From positions 1,178,001 through 1,242,000 of the forward strand of contig NC_082412.1 in the NCBI RefSeq assembly GCF_004011695.2: a stretch of DNA of 64,000 nucleotides, read 5' to 3'. Position numbers and translations under genes: made by a program. The stretch is from Ascochyta rabiei. Lineage: Eukaryota; Ascomycota; Dothideomycetes; Pleosporales; Didymellaceae. Positions 24,576 to 35,899 of this stretch are shown one piece after another. The notes under the pieces are model-generated. The model was not told the DNA's origin. It made no database searches and worked only from the letters and a program-made list of their open reading frames with translations. The first letter of the stretch is position 1. Each line of letters begins with the position of its first letter.

Positions 24576-24602
24576 ATCCCACCCTAAGGCCAGTCCTTAA
24601 CA
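24576..24602 (+). repeat. 3' LTR of chromovirus O, right piece
   Basis: The last 27 bp of the LTR (ATCCCACCC...CCTTAACA) resume after the second ATTAC copy (24,571-24,575). With the left piece they total 155 bp, equal to the 5' LTR. The LINE resumes after CTAGA at 24,603-24,607. Confidence 0.9.
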
Positions 24603-24607
24603 CTAGA

Positions 24608-26430
24608 CAACCTAGCTATTACAGTATTATCTACTAGCCTAAAGAAAAACATCTACCTACTAGAAAGAGATATAGCCAGCCTATTTGCAAAAGGATCTAG
24701 CTATGCAATTTGGTTTAATACGCTAAAAACTAAACTTATCTACTTTACTATAAGCTAAAAAGCAGAAAACTACACCCTTACTCTGCTAGACACGTCTATA
24801 ATAACTCTAAAAAAGACTATTAAATAGCTAAGAATCTACTTTAACAACAGGCTCTCTTTTAAGGAGCATGCCGCTACAAGAATTAGCTAAGTAAGAAATA
24901 CCTTCTACAGAATATGCAGACTAGCAAACAGCAACAAAGGCCTTATACCTACTACCCTCTAATAAATATACCTAGCCTGTGTTACTAGCATAGCAGACTA
25001 TAGATGCTAGGTCTTCTAGAAGTAATAAGCTAGAATAGTAAAACAACTACAAGGACTACAGAACCTAGCACTTAGGAAAATCTTAGGCACCTTCTAAACC
25101 TTACCTATAATTCCCTAAGAGGTAGAGGCAGCACTAGCCCCTCCTATAATAAGGCTAAACACTGTAATAAGAAAGTACGCCTTAAGAGCTAGGAAGCTCC
25201 TAAAGAACTACCCTATCTATACTGCTACAACACAGCTAAAATCCACCCTACAAAACACAGACCTAGACTCTAACACAGAGCAAAGAGAGGTTAACTGTAC
25301 TAGGCTAAGAATAGGACCTCCTATACAGCTGATGTAAATTATATAGTCTATAGAAAAAGCTATACCTAGCATAAGAGAAGAAAAACTAGAAGACTTCTAC
25401 TTCTACCCCTAAAACAAGGCTATTACATACTAAACTAAAATCTTAAAACTACTAAAAGAAGAAGAAGTAAAAGCATATAAAACATAGATGCTATGAAAAG
25501 TAGGAAGCAATGTACTAGCTATCTACACAGACGCTTCTTCTGTAGAGGGAGGCCTAGGGATAGGAGTAGGAATCACAGTCCCAGACTACAACTAAGGGCC
25601 TAAGGAAATCTATACTATAAACTATAACACTAGTAAAGGCTAAATTATATATAACAGAGAAATAGAAGGAATAATAAGAGGCTTTAAAATTACAGCTACT
25701 ATAGCTACTACAGGACAGGACGTCTAAGTCTTTACAGACAACTAGGTAGCTATCCTAAGACTAAAAACTCCTTTAAACAAGCCTAGACAGGCTTAGCAAA
25801 TATACTGTATAAAGGTAGCTAAAACTATTAAAGATAAAGGAGCTACAATAAGCCTTAAATAGACCCCTAGCTACTAAGACAATGCAGGAAACAAGAAAGC
25901 AGGCCTTCTAGCAAAAGAAGTAATAAAAAAGAGGCCTACTTCTAACGCTATAAGCATTGCTATAACTAGAATTTAAGTAAAGGCTATTAAAACAGATAAA
26001 TAGGTTTACAAACTAGTTACCTATAAAGCTAAAGTAATCCTAAGGAAAGTAGACAACTACGCAGTAAAATACTAGCTAGAATTAATAAACAGGATAAAAC
26101 TACCTAAAAACACTAAATAAGAGGTTGTAAGTGCCTACTACTAACTAAAACTAGGATATAGATATAATAAAGCATACTTCTATAATATATAGAAGGTAGA
26201 TAGTAATAGATGTATCTGCAGCTACACATAAATAACTTAATACCTCCTACTTAGCTGTAAAGAATATAAATAAGTAAGAAAAACAATACAGGATAGCCTA
26301 TAAGGACAACAACTCTTAATGCAACTACTACTACGCACAACCTAGGGAATTCTAGCTACTCTAGCTTTTATTTTAGACACTAGAATAGGCACCTGCAAGT
26401 GGTACCTACAATAAACAACAGACACCTAAA
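24608..26430 (+). pseudogene. L1 ORF2 part 2: C-terminal reverse transcriptase and RNase H
   Basis: It continues the reverse transcriptase right after the SYLDN motif (SYLDD in an active LINE, Asp->Asn here), then reads through the thumb region. An RNase H domain follows at about 25,510-25,950 with the AIYTDASSVEGGLGIG block, a FTDN block and a late KKAxLLAKE block. A Cys-rich segment (CICSYTQ, later LLSCKEY) near 26,210-26,280 resembles the terminal zinc-binding region of Tad1 elements. L2 has the same order without the interruption. It contains numerous RIP-type stops. Confidence 0.75.
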
Positions 26431-26603
26431 AAATGCTGTTAACCCCCTAGAGCATAGGCTCTTACTTCAGGACTCTGAGCCTATATTTATTATCCCCTTT
26501 TACAATCACACTCCTTAAATTACTAGAGTAGCTTAACTGCTCTCGTCTTATATAGTCTTAGACTCACATAGGACGTTAAACTTATTAATTAATTAATTAA
26601 TTA

Positions 26604-26829
26604 TACTTCTATAGAGGTTTAGGTTATAGAGGATTTAAAGATAGGGAAGATTGTAGTTTCTCTACCCCTTCTAGTACTTTTTAGAAGGATAGGATTATTA
26701 CAAGATGTTCTTTATTATATTTATGTCTAAGTTTATAAAGAAAAGAAAGTTCCTCTTAGTCTTTTATCTCTTGCAACTATTTACGTAAGTTTTCTAACTC
26801 TCGTTATTAATTACCTACTTCTAGGCTAT
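26604..26829 (-). mobile_element. Ty3/gypsy element X, right fragment (5' part of gag)
   Basis: It continues X after LINE L1 and starts with the second TSD copy (26,604-26,617). It matches 33,420-33,650 of G2 and, in inverse, about 35,960-36,190 of G3. It stops at ...AGGCTAT directly against the LTR at 26,830. In G2/G3 about 240-270 bp of leader follow here before the LTR, so X lacks them; see the matching finding. Confidence 0.8.
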
Positions 26830-27031
26830 TGTAAAGAATGTACAAAGCGATTACAAGGGAGGATAGGGTTAAAGAGGATAGCAGGTGTATTAAGGTACGT
26901 AGTATGTAGTAACAAGACTAATTACTAGAGTATTAGCAATAACCTCTAACACCTTTATATAGTCTAGGCTGGCTAGCCCTATAGTAGCTTGCTAAGACTA
27001 GCAGAGGTACCCCTAGGCCCAGCGCCTAACA
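26830..27031 (-). repeat. G2 3' LTR (left)
   Basis: A 202-bp LTR, TGTAAAGAATG...GCGCCTAACA on the plus strand. It keeps the terminal TG that the right LTR has lost. Confidence 0.9.
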
Positions 27032-27439
27032 ATGCCTCCCTTCTCTAGATTGTTTGGCTTAAACAATATTATAATTAGCAATACTGTATTATTTTAGCCT
27101 GGCTTTAGACGTGTTTACTCTGTCTGTCCTGTTATAGCCAATTCTAACTAGGTTTAGGCGTTTTAAACGCCTTATAAGGCTAGATAGGGCTTAATCCTAA
27201 TTCTGCCTTTACCTAGTAAAGGTTAAACAGAAATCCTCTCTTACCTCTTACTTCACCTCTAGGGTCTAGGCAGCCGCCTGCGCAGGCTAAAGCTCTAACT
27301 AGGTAGCTAGCAGCATATAAGCTATCTATACCCCTAGTTTTGTTAGTTACTACTATATCCTACTTTATTTTAGTAAGTACTAACCTATTCTGTCTAGCAC
27401 TTTTGTAAGGATAGCTAAGGGATTTTCTAGGTCTTTCTG

Positions 27440-28560
27440 GCACGTTCTAACACGTTTTAGCAGATAGCACTACACAATACGCCCTAGTAACCTTTCTAGA
27501 GTATTCCTAACTACTACTGCCTACTACTAACTGTTACTAACTATTACTAACTACTATTTACTATAGCTGTTATGTTAATACCTGCTTACTATAAGATTAA
27601 TATTACTAAGAATAGTAGGACTGCTAAGTAGTGCTGTATGCTATGTCTCTACTACATTACTAATAGTAATATCTATAGGGACTGTTGTTTCTCTACTAAC
27701 CTAGCTTTGTAGGGTAGCCTACGCTTCAGGGAAGCCTAGGCCTACTACTATAGAGAGTGTTATAATAGCAATAAGAATTGCCTATTAGTACGTGTTTTGT
27801 CTCCTTTTAGCTTATTTTAGCATCTTTTAACATGTTTAGGGCCCTAATAAGTACGCTAACAGCTATTTAAGGCTTTCTAGCAATATAGCGCGCCTTTACT
27901 CTAGTTACTACCTAGTTACTACTACTTATGCTGCTATTATTAATGCTGCTAGAATTAAGACTACCCCTGTAACACCTGCTACTACTGCGCCTATATCTAT
28001 TAATAAGAAGACTGTAATTGGTAAGTCTATTATTAACTAGGCTAGCTTGTTGCTAGGTATAATTTAAGAGTACGTTTTAACATGTTTTAGCTTATTATAG
28101 TATAATCTAACCTTTATAGGAACTATTTACTGTAGGAAGAGCTACTTATACTCTATAATAGCAACACTTACGTATATAAGTTAACCTTATCTAGTATCTA
28201 TATTAAGAAGTAAGATAAACTAAGGCTAGTGCTGTTAAGGCTAAGATAAAGCAAAAGAAGATATTAGAGGAGAGCAGTAGCAAGTCTAATCTAGATACGC
28301 CTATTACCTCCTACAAGAAGGTATTATAGCACATTTTAACCTATTTTAATAATATCTAACTTCTTTTATAGTTAAAGTACTAGATTACAGAAACTAGTAA
28401 GACCCTTAGTTAACTCTAAGAGGAGTAGGAGGAGCAAGAGGCCGCTAAGCAGGCTGCCGCTAATACTGCTGCTGCTGCTGCTTCTACTAAGAAGCCTTAT
28501 AGTAGTTGTAAGGCTACTACTTATGCCTATAGTAGTAGTTATAGTTAATAGATGTTCCCT
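27440..28560 (+). pseudogene. Antisense segment of G2 with intron-like gaps
   Basis: This segment lies between the 3' LTR and pol of a minus-strand element, and coding potential is on the plus strand. Two stretches look like fungal introns: 28,070-28,119 (GTACGT...TCTAAC...TATAG) and 28,321-28,371 (GTATTA...TCTAAC...TATAG). The interval between them (28,120-28,320) is 201 nt and can be read as ELFTVGRATYTL...SNLDTPITSYKK with only RIP-type stops. After the second gap the frame continues into an Ala/Glu-rich helix (QEEQEEQEAAKQAAAN). An upstream Cys-rich part (CCMLC, RDCCF) is near 27,640-27,700. The full gene model is unresolved because a second frame is also fairly open in the middle exon. 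G3 carries the same segment at about 40,700-42,400. Confidence 0.45.
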
Positions 28561-28920
28561 ATAATAGAAGGTTTAGATTAATAATACCTAAGTTTGTAGT
28601 TAGTAGACAGTTTTAGGCTAATATAGCAATTAGGTGTATTATACTCTTAGATAGTCTAAATAATACTAGAAAGGTGTTCTTCTATACTAATTCTTCTATA
28701 TTTACTTACAATTGTAACTGTATAACATAGCATGTAACTTTCTTTATCTTCTTATGTTAGAAATAGCTATAATAGGCTAAAAGATGTCTGCTTTAGCTAA
28801 TCTGTATTTCTTAGGGTAAGGTAGGGTTATATTTTCCCTTAGCGTAAACTATTAAACACTTAATAATTAAAAAAACCCCTATAGGGAAAAATTATAATTA
28901 AGTAAAGGTATTTAGCCTTT

Positions 28921-31900
28921 TTAGTCCCCCCCTTTTTTAGACTTTAACTTTAACGTCTTATTATACAGTCTAAGCAGTTACTTTATTATTTTCTAGTATT
29001 ATTTTAGCGCTTCTTTAGAAAGATTTATGCTAATTTCCTAAAAGTTTTCTAATTTAGGGAATCTGTCCTACTTAATAAGGTATTCCTACTGTCTATTGTC
29101 TAGTTACCTTCTGTTAAGGACTTTTCCTATATTCTACACCTTCTCTTCCCCTTTAACTATAGGTTCTTATATTAGTTCCTATATAATTAGGAGTTAACTT
29201 CTTAGTGTGTATAGGTCTAGCAGTAACGCATAGAATACTAGATAGATCTCTTTTATTTCTAGCAGGTCTACTCTGTATGCACTAGGGCCAATCTAGGCTG
29301 TAATAGTCCTAGGTCCTAGGTATTTCTAGTCTAGCTTCTTTTTTAGGCGTACTGTCCTAATGTTCTTACTAGAGACTGGTACTTTGTTACCTACTTTAAA
29401 GGGTGCTAGTAGTTGTTTCTTTTCTAAGTGCTTCTTTTAATACTTGTTTAACTTTTCTATATTTACTTTACAGGTAGCTAATAAGGTAATAACTCTAGCA
29501 GCAAATTCCTTTATAAGGGGAGATTCACTACCTTTTAATACTAAAGTAGGCTAATCTGTGCTCCTTAGATCTATACTATAACAGGCTTAGAAAGGTGTTA
29601 TATTTATAGATGCGTAAATACTATTATTATATGCAATTTCTGCAATTAAAATCTATAGGGCCTAATTGTCTTATTCTAGAGTATAATAGCAACGTAAGTA
29701 CTGTTTAAGAGTCTAATTTTGCCTTTCTGTTTAGCTATCTGTCTAGGGATAATAGGCTAACGTTAAGACTTGTCTTAAGTTTAAATAGTAGTTAAAGGTT
29801 TCCTAATTCTTTAAGTTTATTAGCAGCCCCTAATCTAAGATAATTTATGCTAGCGCGCTGAGTAAGCAGATAATTTCTCTAATCTAGGTGTGTGCTAGAT
29901 CCTTTCTATCCTAATTAGCCCTAGCTAGTATATAGTGTGACATTTTAGTTAATTTGTATACTACTACTAGTATAGAGTTATACACTAGCCTAGCTACCTT
30001 ACTAGAGGGTAATTCTGTAATAAAATCTATTATTACGTCCTCCTATAGTTAGCTTAGTACTAGTAAAGGTTATAATAACCTGTATAGTTTGTGTTAGGCA
30101 GCAGTTAATCTCCTACATACTAGGCAGTTGTGGTAGTAGTTAGATATATCCTTATTACTGCCCTTCTAGGTATATCTGCGCTAATCTTCTCTAAGGTCCT
30201 TTGTACTCTAAAGTGTCCTAACATTAGGTTATTATAACGTTCTTTAATAACTTGCACTTTATCTTTTAGCCTTATAAGTAAGATACGCCTCTCCTTATCT
30301 ATATTATCTTTTTCTAGGTTATTTTGTCCTATATTAACATTATTTAACTCTTTTTTAGTGCTAGAGAGTTTGTCTGTATTGTCTAAGTCTGTTATTAGCT
30401 CTGTCTAACTGTTCTCTCTTAATTCTTCTCTTTTAAGATCCCTTATGTCCTTTCTTCCTTTTACAGATAAATAAAGGGTTATTACTGCTACTAGGGGAGT
30501 ATTAGGGTTCCTCCTAGTTACGATCTCCTAAAGTAGTTGTATAAGAGCCTTATTGTACTTTTATAAGAAGTCTTATGCCTCTCTTATATAATTAGGACGC
30601 TGTAAGGGTCTATCTACAGGGTTTGTGGACCCTAGGTAATAAGTAATTACAAAGTTAAACTTAGATAGCACTAAGTATGCCCTTACCTACTAATAGCTAA
30701 AAACCTTTGTCTCTTTAAACTATTTTAGGTTTTAGTAATCTGTTAAGATCTTAAAGAAGGTACTATCTAAGTATCTTTGCTAATGCTGTAGGCTCTAGAC
30801 AATTAAAAGAAGCTCCTAGTTATAAGTATTATAGTTGTACTCTGCTTAGATTAACTTCTTTAAATAGAAGTCTACAGGCCTCTATTAGGCTAGCTTTCCC
30901 TCCCTAGGGACTAGTTAACTAAGAATTCCTAAGATAGCGCCTCTAGAGGCATCTACTTCTATTCTAGTCTGTCTCCTAGGTATAAAATAAACTAAGATAG
31001 GTACGTTAATAAATAAATCCTTTATATTCTAGAAAGCGTATAGAGATTCTTTGCTTATCTTAAGAGGCTAACTCTCCTTCTTCCTTATTACTTAACTAGA
31101 TTTAGCTAAATTTAGCCCTTTCTAGGTTAATTAGGTTAATAGCAAGGCTAATTTAGAAAACCCTATAATAAATCTCTAATAGTAGTTTATAAAGCCTATA
31201 AATACTTAGATATTATAAACTGTGCGCAGGATTAGCTATTCTTAGATTATTTTAACCTGTCTAGGTTAATGCTTACCTCTTTAGGTAAGACTATATACCT
31301 AAGGTACTCTGTGTATTAATAGTGCTATTTACATTTATCTAGGCGCATATAGAGGTTTGCTTTACAAAGCCTCTCTAAGACCTCCTTAACATGTCTAACG
31401 TGGTCTTCCTCTGTCTTATAGTATACTAATATGTTTTCTAGATACACAATATAAGTTATATTAACTAAGCCTATTAGTGCCTTATTTATATAGGCCTAAA
31501 ATTATATAGGAGCATTTATAAGTCTAAACAGCATTACTATATACTTAAAATGTTTATACCTAGTTTAAAAGCAGTCTTATACTTATCCTCTTTCTTAATT
31601 TAGATATAGTAATACGCCTTACGTATATCTAGTTTAGTATAGAACTTAGCTTACGCTAGTTATTCTAGTAACTCTATAATTAGTAGTAATAGATAGTAGT
31701 TTTTAACTGTTATCTTGTTTAGACCTCTATAGTCTACACACAGTTATAGGTTGCTGTCTTTCTTCTTTTAAAAGACAATAGGTGCCCCTGCTAGCAACCC
31801 TAAGTGTTATATCTAGCTACGTTGTAGATATTCTACTAGATACTTTCTAGGTATCTCTAATTCTGTTGCGGATAGTCTGTATAATAGTTAGTAGAGGGGA

Positions 31901-33700
31901 GTAGCTCCTTCTGTAATATTAATTGCTAGGTTATGCTCTCTATGCTCTAGTAGGACCTAAGCATTATCCTCTAATTCTAAGTGCGCATATTCGCAATACA
32001 CTTCTAGAATTAGGCCTCTTTTAGTAGATATTAGGTTATGTATATCTACTAAGTTTACTATATACATATAGACATCTACTAAGGGACTTCCTATAGTGCG
32101 TTTAAACTCTTTAGCATCTTTTAATGCTATTTTCTCTAATTTAGGAGAGTCTCTATACTTCTTCCCTTAGAAAAGCATACGCTAGCTTAAATAGCTTAGC
32201 TTAGGGTTTGTCTAGTTAGTCTAGGGTAATCTAAGGTATATCTTATACCTTTGTAGGTCTGTAACTACAAAAGGTATCTATTAGACCTCCTGTCTTCTAT
32301 AGGAGTTAATAATAGGTACTTCTACTGTAGTTACTCTATAGATAGGTAATTCTGCTCTGCCTACACCTTTAGCCACTATTTTATTTAAAAGTGTAACTTC
32401 TAGATCCTGCTCCTTTACTAGGAGAACTAAAATTAAGTTTAGTTATAACCCTCTATCTATTAAGGCTTCTATGTTCTCTGTGTTGCCTATAGATGCTTTA
32501 ATTATAAGTAAGCATATATATTCTAGATACACTGCCTTATAAAGAGAGATATTCTTCTTCTTCTTCTTTGATAATTTAATATAGGCTATAAGAGAGGAGA
32601 TTAGCTCTTAGGTCCCTTATCTTTTCCTAACTTATTAAGAGTAGGGACTTTCTAGTTTAACTTTAGCTTTAGGCAGTTTAGGCAGTAGTAACTAGTTTCT
32701 CTATACTTAAGGCACGTGTTTTAGGTCTTATATAGTCTATCCTAGCCCTTGTTACCCTTTACTAGCTCCTTACAGAACTTCTTAGACTTAAATAACTTTT
32801 TTAGGGTTTTTATGTTCCCCTCTAATCTAGAGTTACTAAATTAGCGCTTCTGTAGTCCTTTGTTAGTTGTCTTGCCTTTAGCTAGAGTCTTATCAGGTAG
32901 CTGTTAGCTATGCAGACCTAGTCTCTAGTTAATAATATTAGCTTATTCCTCTACCTTTAGGATTATGTCTCTTTAATTATAGGAGATAAGGAATAGGTCT
33001 TTTTATATACTAGAAAGCATTACAGTAACATATTCTAGGACTTAAAGCTCTAGCGTATATAAGTTGCCTAGTTCCTCCTATAGTAGACGTATAAAGTCTA
33101 GCAGATCTATAGGGGACTAAGATTTCTACTACTTATATTACTTTAAGGATTTATACGCTGCTTACTTATATTTAGCTAGTATTTCTAGAGTATCTAGTAT
33201 AATTCTTTTTAGCTCTTGCTACGTTAGTTCCTAGGTTAGCTAATTACAGCAGTTAGTTGTGTAGTAGGCCTGCTACAACGTCTATAGGTTCTCTAAGAGG
33301 TACCTTATGCTAAAGTTAATCTTTTGTTCCTCTATAAGGAAATTAACTAGGAATAAGAGGAAGTATTCCTTATAATCTCTCTTCTAATAGTTATATTTAG
33401 CGCAGTTATGCTTTATATACTTCTATAGAGGTTTAGGTTATAGAAGGTTTATAGATAGGGAAGATTGTAGTTTCTCTACCTCTTTTAGTACTTTTTAGAA
33501 GGATAGGATTATTACTAGATCTCCTTTGTTGTATTTGCGTCTAAGTTTATAAAGAAAGGAAAGTTCCTTATAGTCTTTTATCTCTTACAACTATTTACGT
33601 AAGTTTTCTAACTCCTATTATTAATTACCTACTTCTAGGCTATTCTAGCCTTCTTTAGCTAAAGCTGCCCTATAGATATAAATTCTAGGGTAAGGTGTAC
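28921..33700 (-). pseudogene. G2 gag-pol, RIP-damaged
   Basis: Inverse copy of the G3 gag-pol. On the minus strand gag lies at about 33,700-32,600, protease near 32,450, RT with a YLDN-type motif near 31,430, RNase H around 30,850, integrase about 30,150-29,400, then a C-terminal chromodomain near 29,050. The probable stop is TAA at 28,923-28,921 after a run of G. RIP-type stops are present throughout, many shared with G3. Confidence 0.7.
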
Positions 33701-33920
33701 TACCTACAGGACCTACAGATCCTCTTAAGGCACTATAGACACTTAGTGTCTGTTAAGGTATCTCCTTATCTGCAGAGGGAGGTGTTACCTTACGCTCTAC
33801 TAGCTCTCCTACAGGTAGGTTATCTTAGTCCCTCTCTAAAGACAGTAAGCCTAGATAATTTTGTTTAAGACTTATAGTAGCTTAGGTCTATTTTTAATTA
33901 CAATATAAGAGTAATTAGAA

Positions 33921-34122
33921 TATAAAGAGTATACAGAATAATTATAAGAGAGGATAGGGTTAAAGAGGATAGTAGGTGTATTAAGGTACGTAGTATATAG
34001 TAACAAGACTAATTACTAGAGTATTAGTAATAACCTCTAACACCTTTATATAGTCTGGGCTAACTAGCCCTATAGTAGCTCGCTAAGACCAGCAGAGGTA
34101 CCCCTAGGCCTAGCGCCTAACA
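33921..34122 (-). repeat. G2 5' LTR (right)
   Basis: A 202-bp LTR starting TATAAAGAGT (TG->TA) and ending CCTAACA, adjoining GTAAC of transposon T2. Confidence 0.9.
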
Positions 34123-34894
34123 GTAACGTTAAAAAGATAAGACAATTAATCTACTATATCTTAGTTAAAACCTTACTCCTCTAGCATAAGATAGATAACC
34201 TTAAAAAGACTCTAAAGACGCAGAAGAAGCACAAAAAGAAGAGTAAAACCTTAGACTTGTTGTAACAGCAGGAGTACTATAGTAGTACAGTGTTCTAGGT
34301 ACCTAGAAAGTTTAATAAAGTATACTTCTATAAGCAAGTTAGACAACATAAGGAGAAGGAGGAGAGGCTTAGAAAAGCTACTAGTAAGGAAGTAGCAGCT
34401 GCTAAGAAGCTAGTTAAGGAGAAGGAGAAGGAGGAGAGGTGTGTAGTGTAAGAGGCAGCTAAGGTAGTACGTAAGAGGGAGAAGGCTAACATAGTAATTT
34501 AGAGAGCTATATATTAGGCTAAAAAGTAGTATTAATAATAAGAGTGTAATACTATAAAAGCTATATAATTACCTTAAAAGGGTAAAAAAAAAGCTTTATA
34601 AGCAACCTAGCTAAAAAAAGTGTTAAAAATATAGTCCTAGAGATAATATTAGTAGTTATAGTCCCCTATTACTGTCCCTAGCTCCCCTACTTAAAACTAT
34701 ATCACATAGCTGCAACATTAAGTTACTAGCTAAATTTAAATAGTATATCTTTTTTATAAGTACTTAATTAGTACTAAATTATAAAATCTTAAAATAATAG
34801 CTGTTGTAGGTGGCTCTATAGCCTTATCTAATTTTGAGCGTTAAGGTGGTTTTTGGTCGTTGCGCGACTCCGGTCGTTGCGCGCACGGACACGG
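34123..34894 (+). mobile_element. Pogo-like DNA transposon T2, right part
   Basis: The right end of a transposon whose left part lies beyond the window, because G2/X is inserted at GTAAC (34,123-34,127). It matches 43,615-44,312 plus 48,044-48,119 of T1 nearly base for base and ends in the same terminal repeat (about 34,853-34,894), followed by TA. It holds the transposase C-terminus (a Lys/Glu-rich helix near 34,360-34,500) and the 3' untranslated part. At 34,815-34,840 it shows the uninterrupted form of the site where P1 sits in T1. Confidence 0.88.
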
Positions 34895-35116
34895 TATTCT
34901 TCGCGCAAAGGCAGACGGACTAATCAGCCGGCGAAGCAGAACCCGCACCCACGTGCAGGTGATTCAGTCTCGTACTAAGGCACTTCACAGAATTTTTACA
35001 ATACGCAAGCTGTCACACTGAATTTTTTCTACTAGGTGGCAAGCGGCGTATTGAAGAGCTTCTGGGAGTACCACAGTAAACATCTTTCTCACAAGATCGA
35101 CCGGGTACCTGCATTA
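34895..35116. other. Host DNA island between two T transposons
   Basis: About 220 bp with balanced base composition, many CA/TG dinucleotides and none of the TAG/CTA saturation of its surroundings. It begins with TA after the T2 end and finishes with TA before the T1 start. I see no gene or RNA in it. It is probably original host sequence that continues at 48,120. Confidence 0.75.
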
Positions 35117-35158
35117 CCGTGTCCGTGCGCGCAACAACCGGAGTCGCGCAACAACCAA
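35117..35158 (+). repeat. T1 left terminal inverted repeat
   Basis: The GC-rich TIR contains GCGCGCAACAACCGGAGTCG and a second CGCGCAACAAC unit. It pairs with 48,078-48,119 and with the T2 end at 34,853-34,894. Confidence 0.9.
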
Positions 35159-35240
35159 ATCATCACAACTACACTATACTTTAACGCGTTATAACTTAAC
35201 AACTATAGCAGATATTAACAAAGTGCTTATAGTAATTAAT

Positions 35241-35479
35241 ATGCTAAAACTAGGTAAAAAACTTATATATTAGTATTTTGCTACTAGGTTTAGCGTTAAC
35301 TGCGTAACTCTAGCTTAGAGACACAAGCACGTTTAGGACTCCTAGGAGACTAAGGACATTAACTAGCAACGTTTAACGCTATAACAGGAGATAGAGCTTA
35401 TAAAGTATATAGAGTTACTTAGTACTTATTACTTACTACCTACTAGAGAGATAATCTAGAATTTTGCGTTGCTAGTAGC
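35241..35479 (+). pseudogene. T1 transposase, N-terminal part (CENP-B/HTH region)
   Basis: From ATG 35,241 the frame shows a helix-turn-helix start (YFATRFSVN) and an RHKHV-x-DS block. These are followed by the CENP-B-type block QRLTL-x-QEIELIKYIELL and TREII-x-NFALLVA. Stops are TAG/TAA at Gln/Trp positions. It is interrupted by G3 at GTAGC (35,475-35,479) and the frame resumes at 42,623. Pogo/Fot family transposases use this region to bind the TIR. Confidence 0.75.
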
Positions 35480-35681
35480 TGTTAGGCGCTGGGCCTGGAG
35501 GTACCTCTGCTAGTCTTAGCGAGCTAATATAGGGCTAGCTAGCCTAGACTATATAAAGGTGTTAGAGGTTATTACTAATACTCTAGCAATTAGTCTTGTT
35601 ACTACACACTACGTACCTTAATACACCTGCTATCCTCTTTAACCCTATCCTCTCTTATAATTACTTTATATACTCTTTATA
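35480..35681 (+). repeat. G3 5' LTR
   Basis: 202 bp, TGTTAGGCGC...TCTTTATA (terminal CA->TA by transition). It contains the promoter TATA box described separately. Confidence 0.92.
35552..35557 (+). promoter_or_regulatory. TATA box in the G3 5' LTR
   Basis: TATAAA about 70 bp into the LTR. It is conserved in all four LTR copies of this family (for example 42,488-42,493), so it is probably the original retrotransposon promoter element. Confidence 0.55.
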
Positions 35682-35899
35682 TTCTAATTACTCTTATATA
35701 ATAATTAAAAATAGACCTAAGCTACTATAAGTCTTAAACAAAATTATCTAGGCTTACTGTCTTTAGAGAGGGACTAAGACAACCTACCTATAGGAGAGCT
35801 AGTAGAGCATAAGGTAACACCTCCCTCTATAGATAAGGAGATACCTTAACAGACACTAAGTGTCTATAGTGCCTTAAGAGGATCTGTAGGTCCTCTATG

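Larger units (their letters stand above)
5458..24602 (+). mobile_element. Ty3/gypsy chromovirus O (7.1 kb without nested elements)
   Basis: It is inserted in L1 with a 5-bp duplication CTAGA (5,453-5,457 and 24,603-24,607). It has 155-bp LTRs starting TGTTAT and ending TTAACA, and the 3' LTR is split by element I. Removing copia C (10,097-15,370) and element I (17,831-24,570), each with one TSD copy, leaves about 7.1 kb. The order is gag, protease, RT, RNase H, integrase, chromodomain, then about 1.8 kb that reads as antisense coding sequence, a purine-rich tract (about 17,688-17,701) and the 3' LTR. It is dense in TAG/TAA codons and therefore inactive. Confidence 0.92.
1410..26603 (+). mobile_element. 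LINE L1 (Tad1-type non-LTR retrotransposon), split by element O
   Basis: The LINE occupies 1,410-5,457 and 24,608-26,603; the interval is element O. The flanking 14-nt target duplication TACTTCTATAGAGG is at 1,396-1,409 and 26,604-26,617, within gypsy X. Removing O gives about 6.0 kb, close to the L2 copy at 55,483-61,609, to which it is nearly colinear. The order is 5' leader, ORF1 with CCHC knuckles, then ORF2 with endonuclease, reverse transcriptase and RNase H, then a 3' tail of AATT repeats. In L2 the tail is AATC repeats, so the L1 tail appears fully C->T converted. About 21 nt at 1,410-1,430 have no counterpart at the L2 5' end. It is heavily RIP-mutated and not functional. Confidence 0.9.
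26830..34122 (-). mobile_element. Ty3/gypsy chromovirus G2
   Basis: The two 202-bp LTRs (26,830-27,031 and 33,921-34,122) bound a minus-strand element that is the inverse of G3 over its whole length. The left flank is GCTAT, the right flank GTAAC, so the two sides do not form one target duplication. The right flank continues into transposon T2 and the left into gypsy X. The order on the minus strand is 5' LTR, leader, gag, pol ending near 28,921, an antisense segment, then the 3' LTR. It is strongly RIP-mutated. Confidence 0.9.

Noticed and set aside
34849..35160. A MITE-like unit of about 310 bp with long GC-rich inverted ends
   Set aside because: The two inverted ends are the right end of T2 and the left end of T1; what lies between is host DNA, so it is not a separate element.
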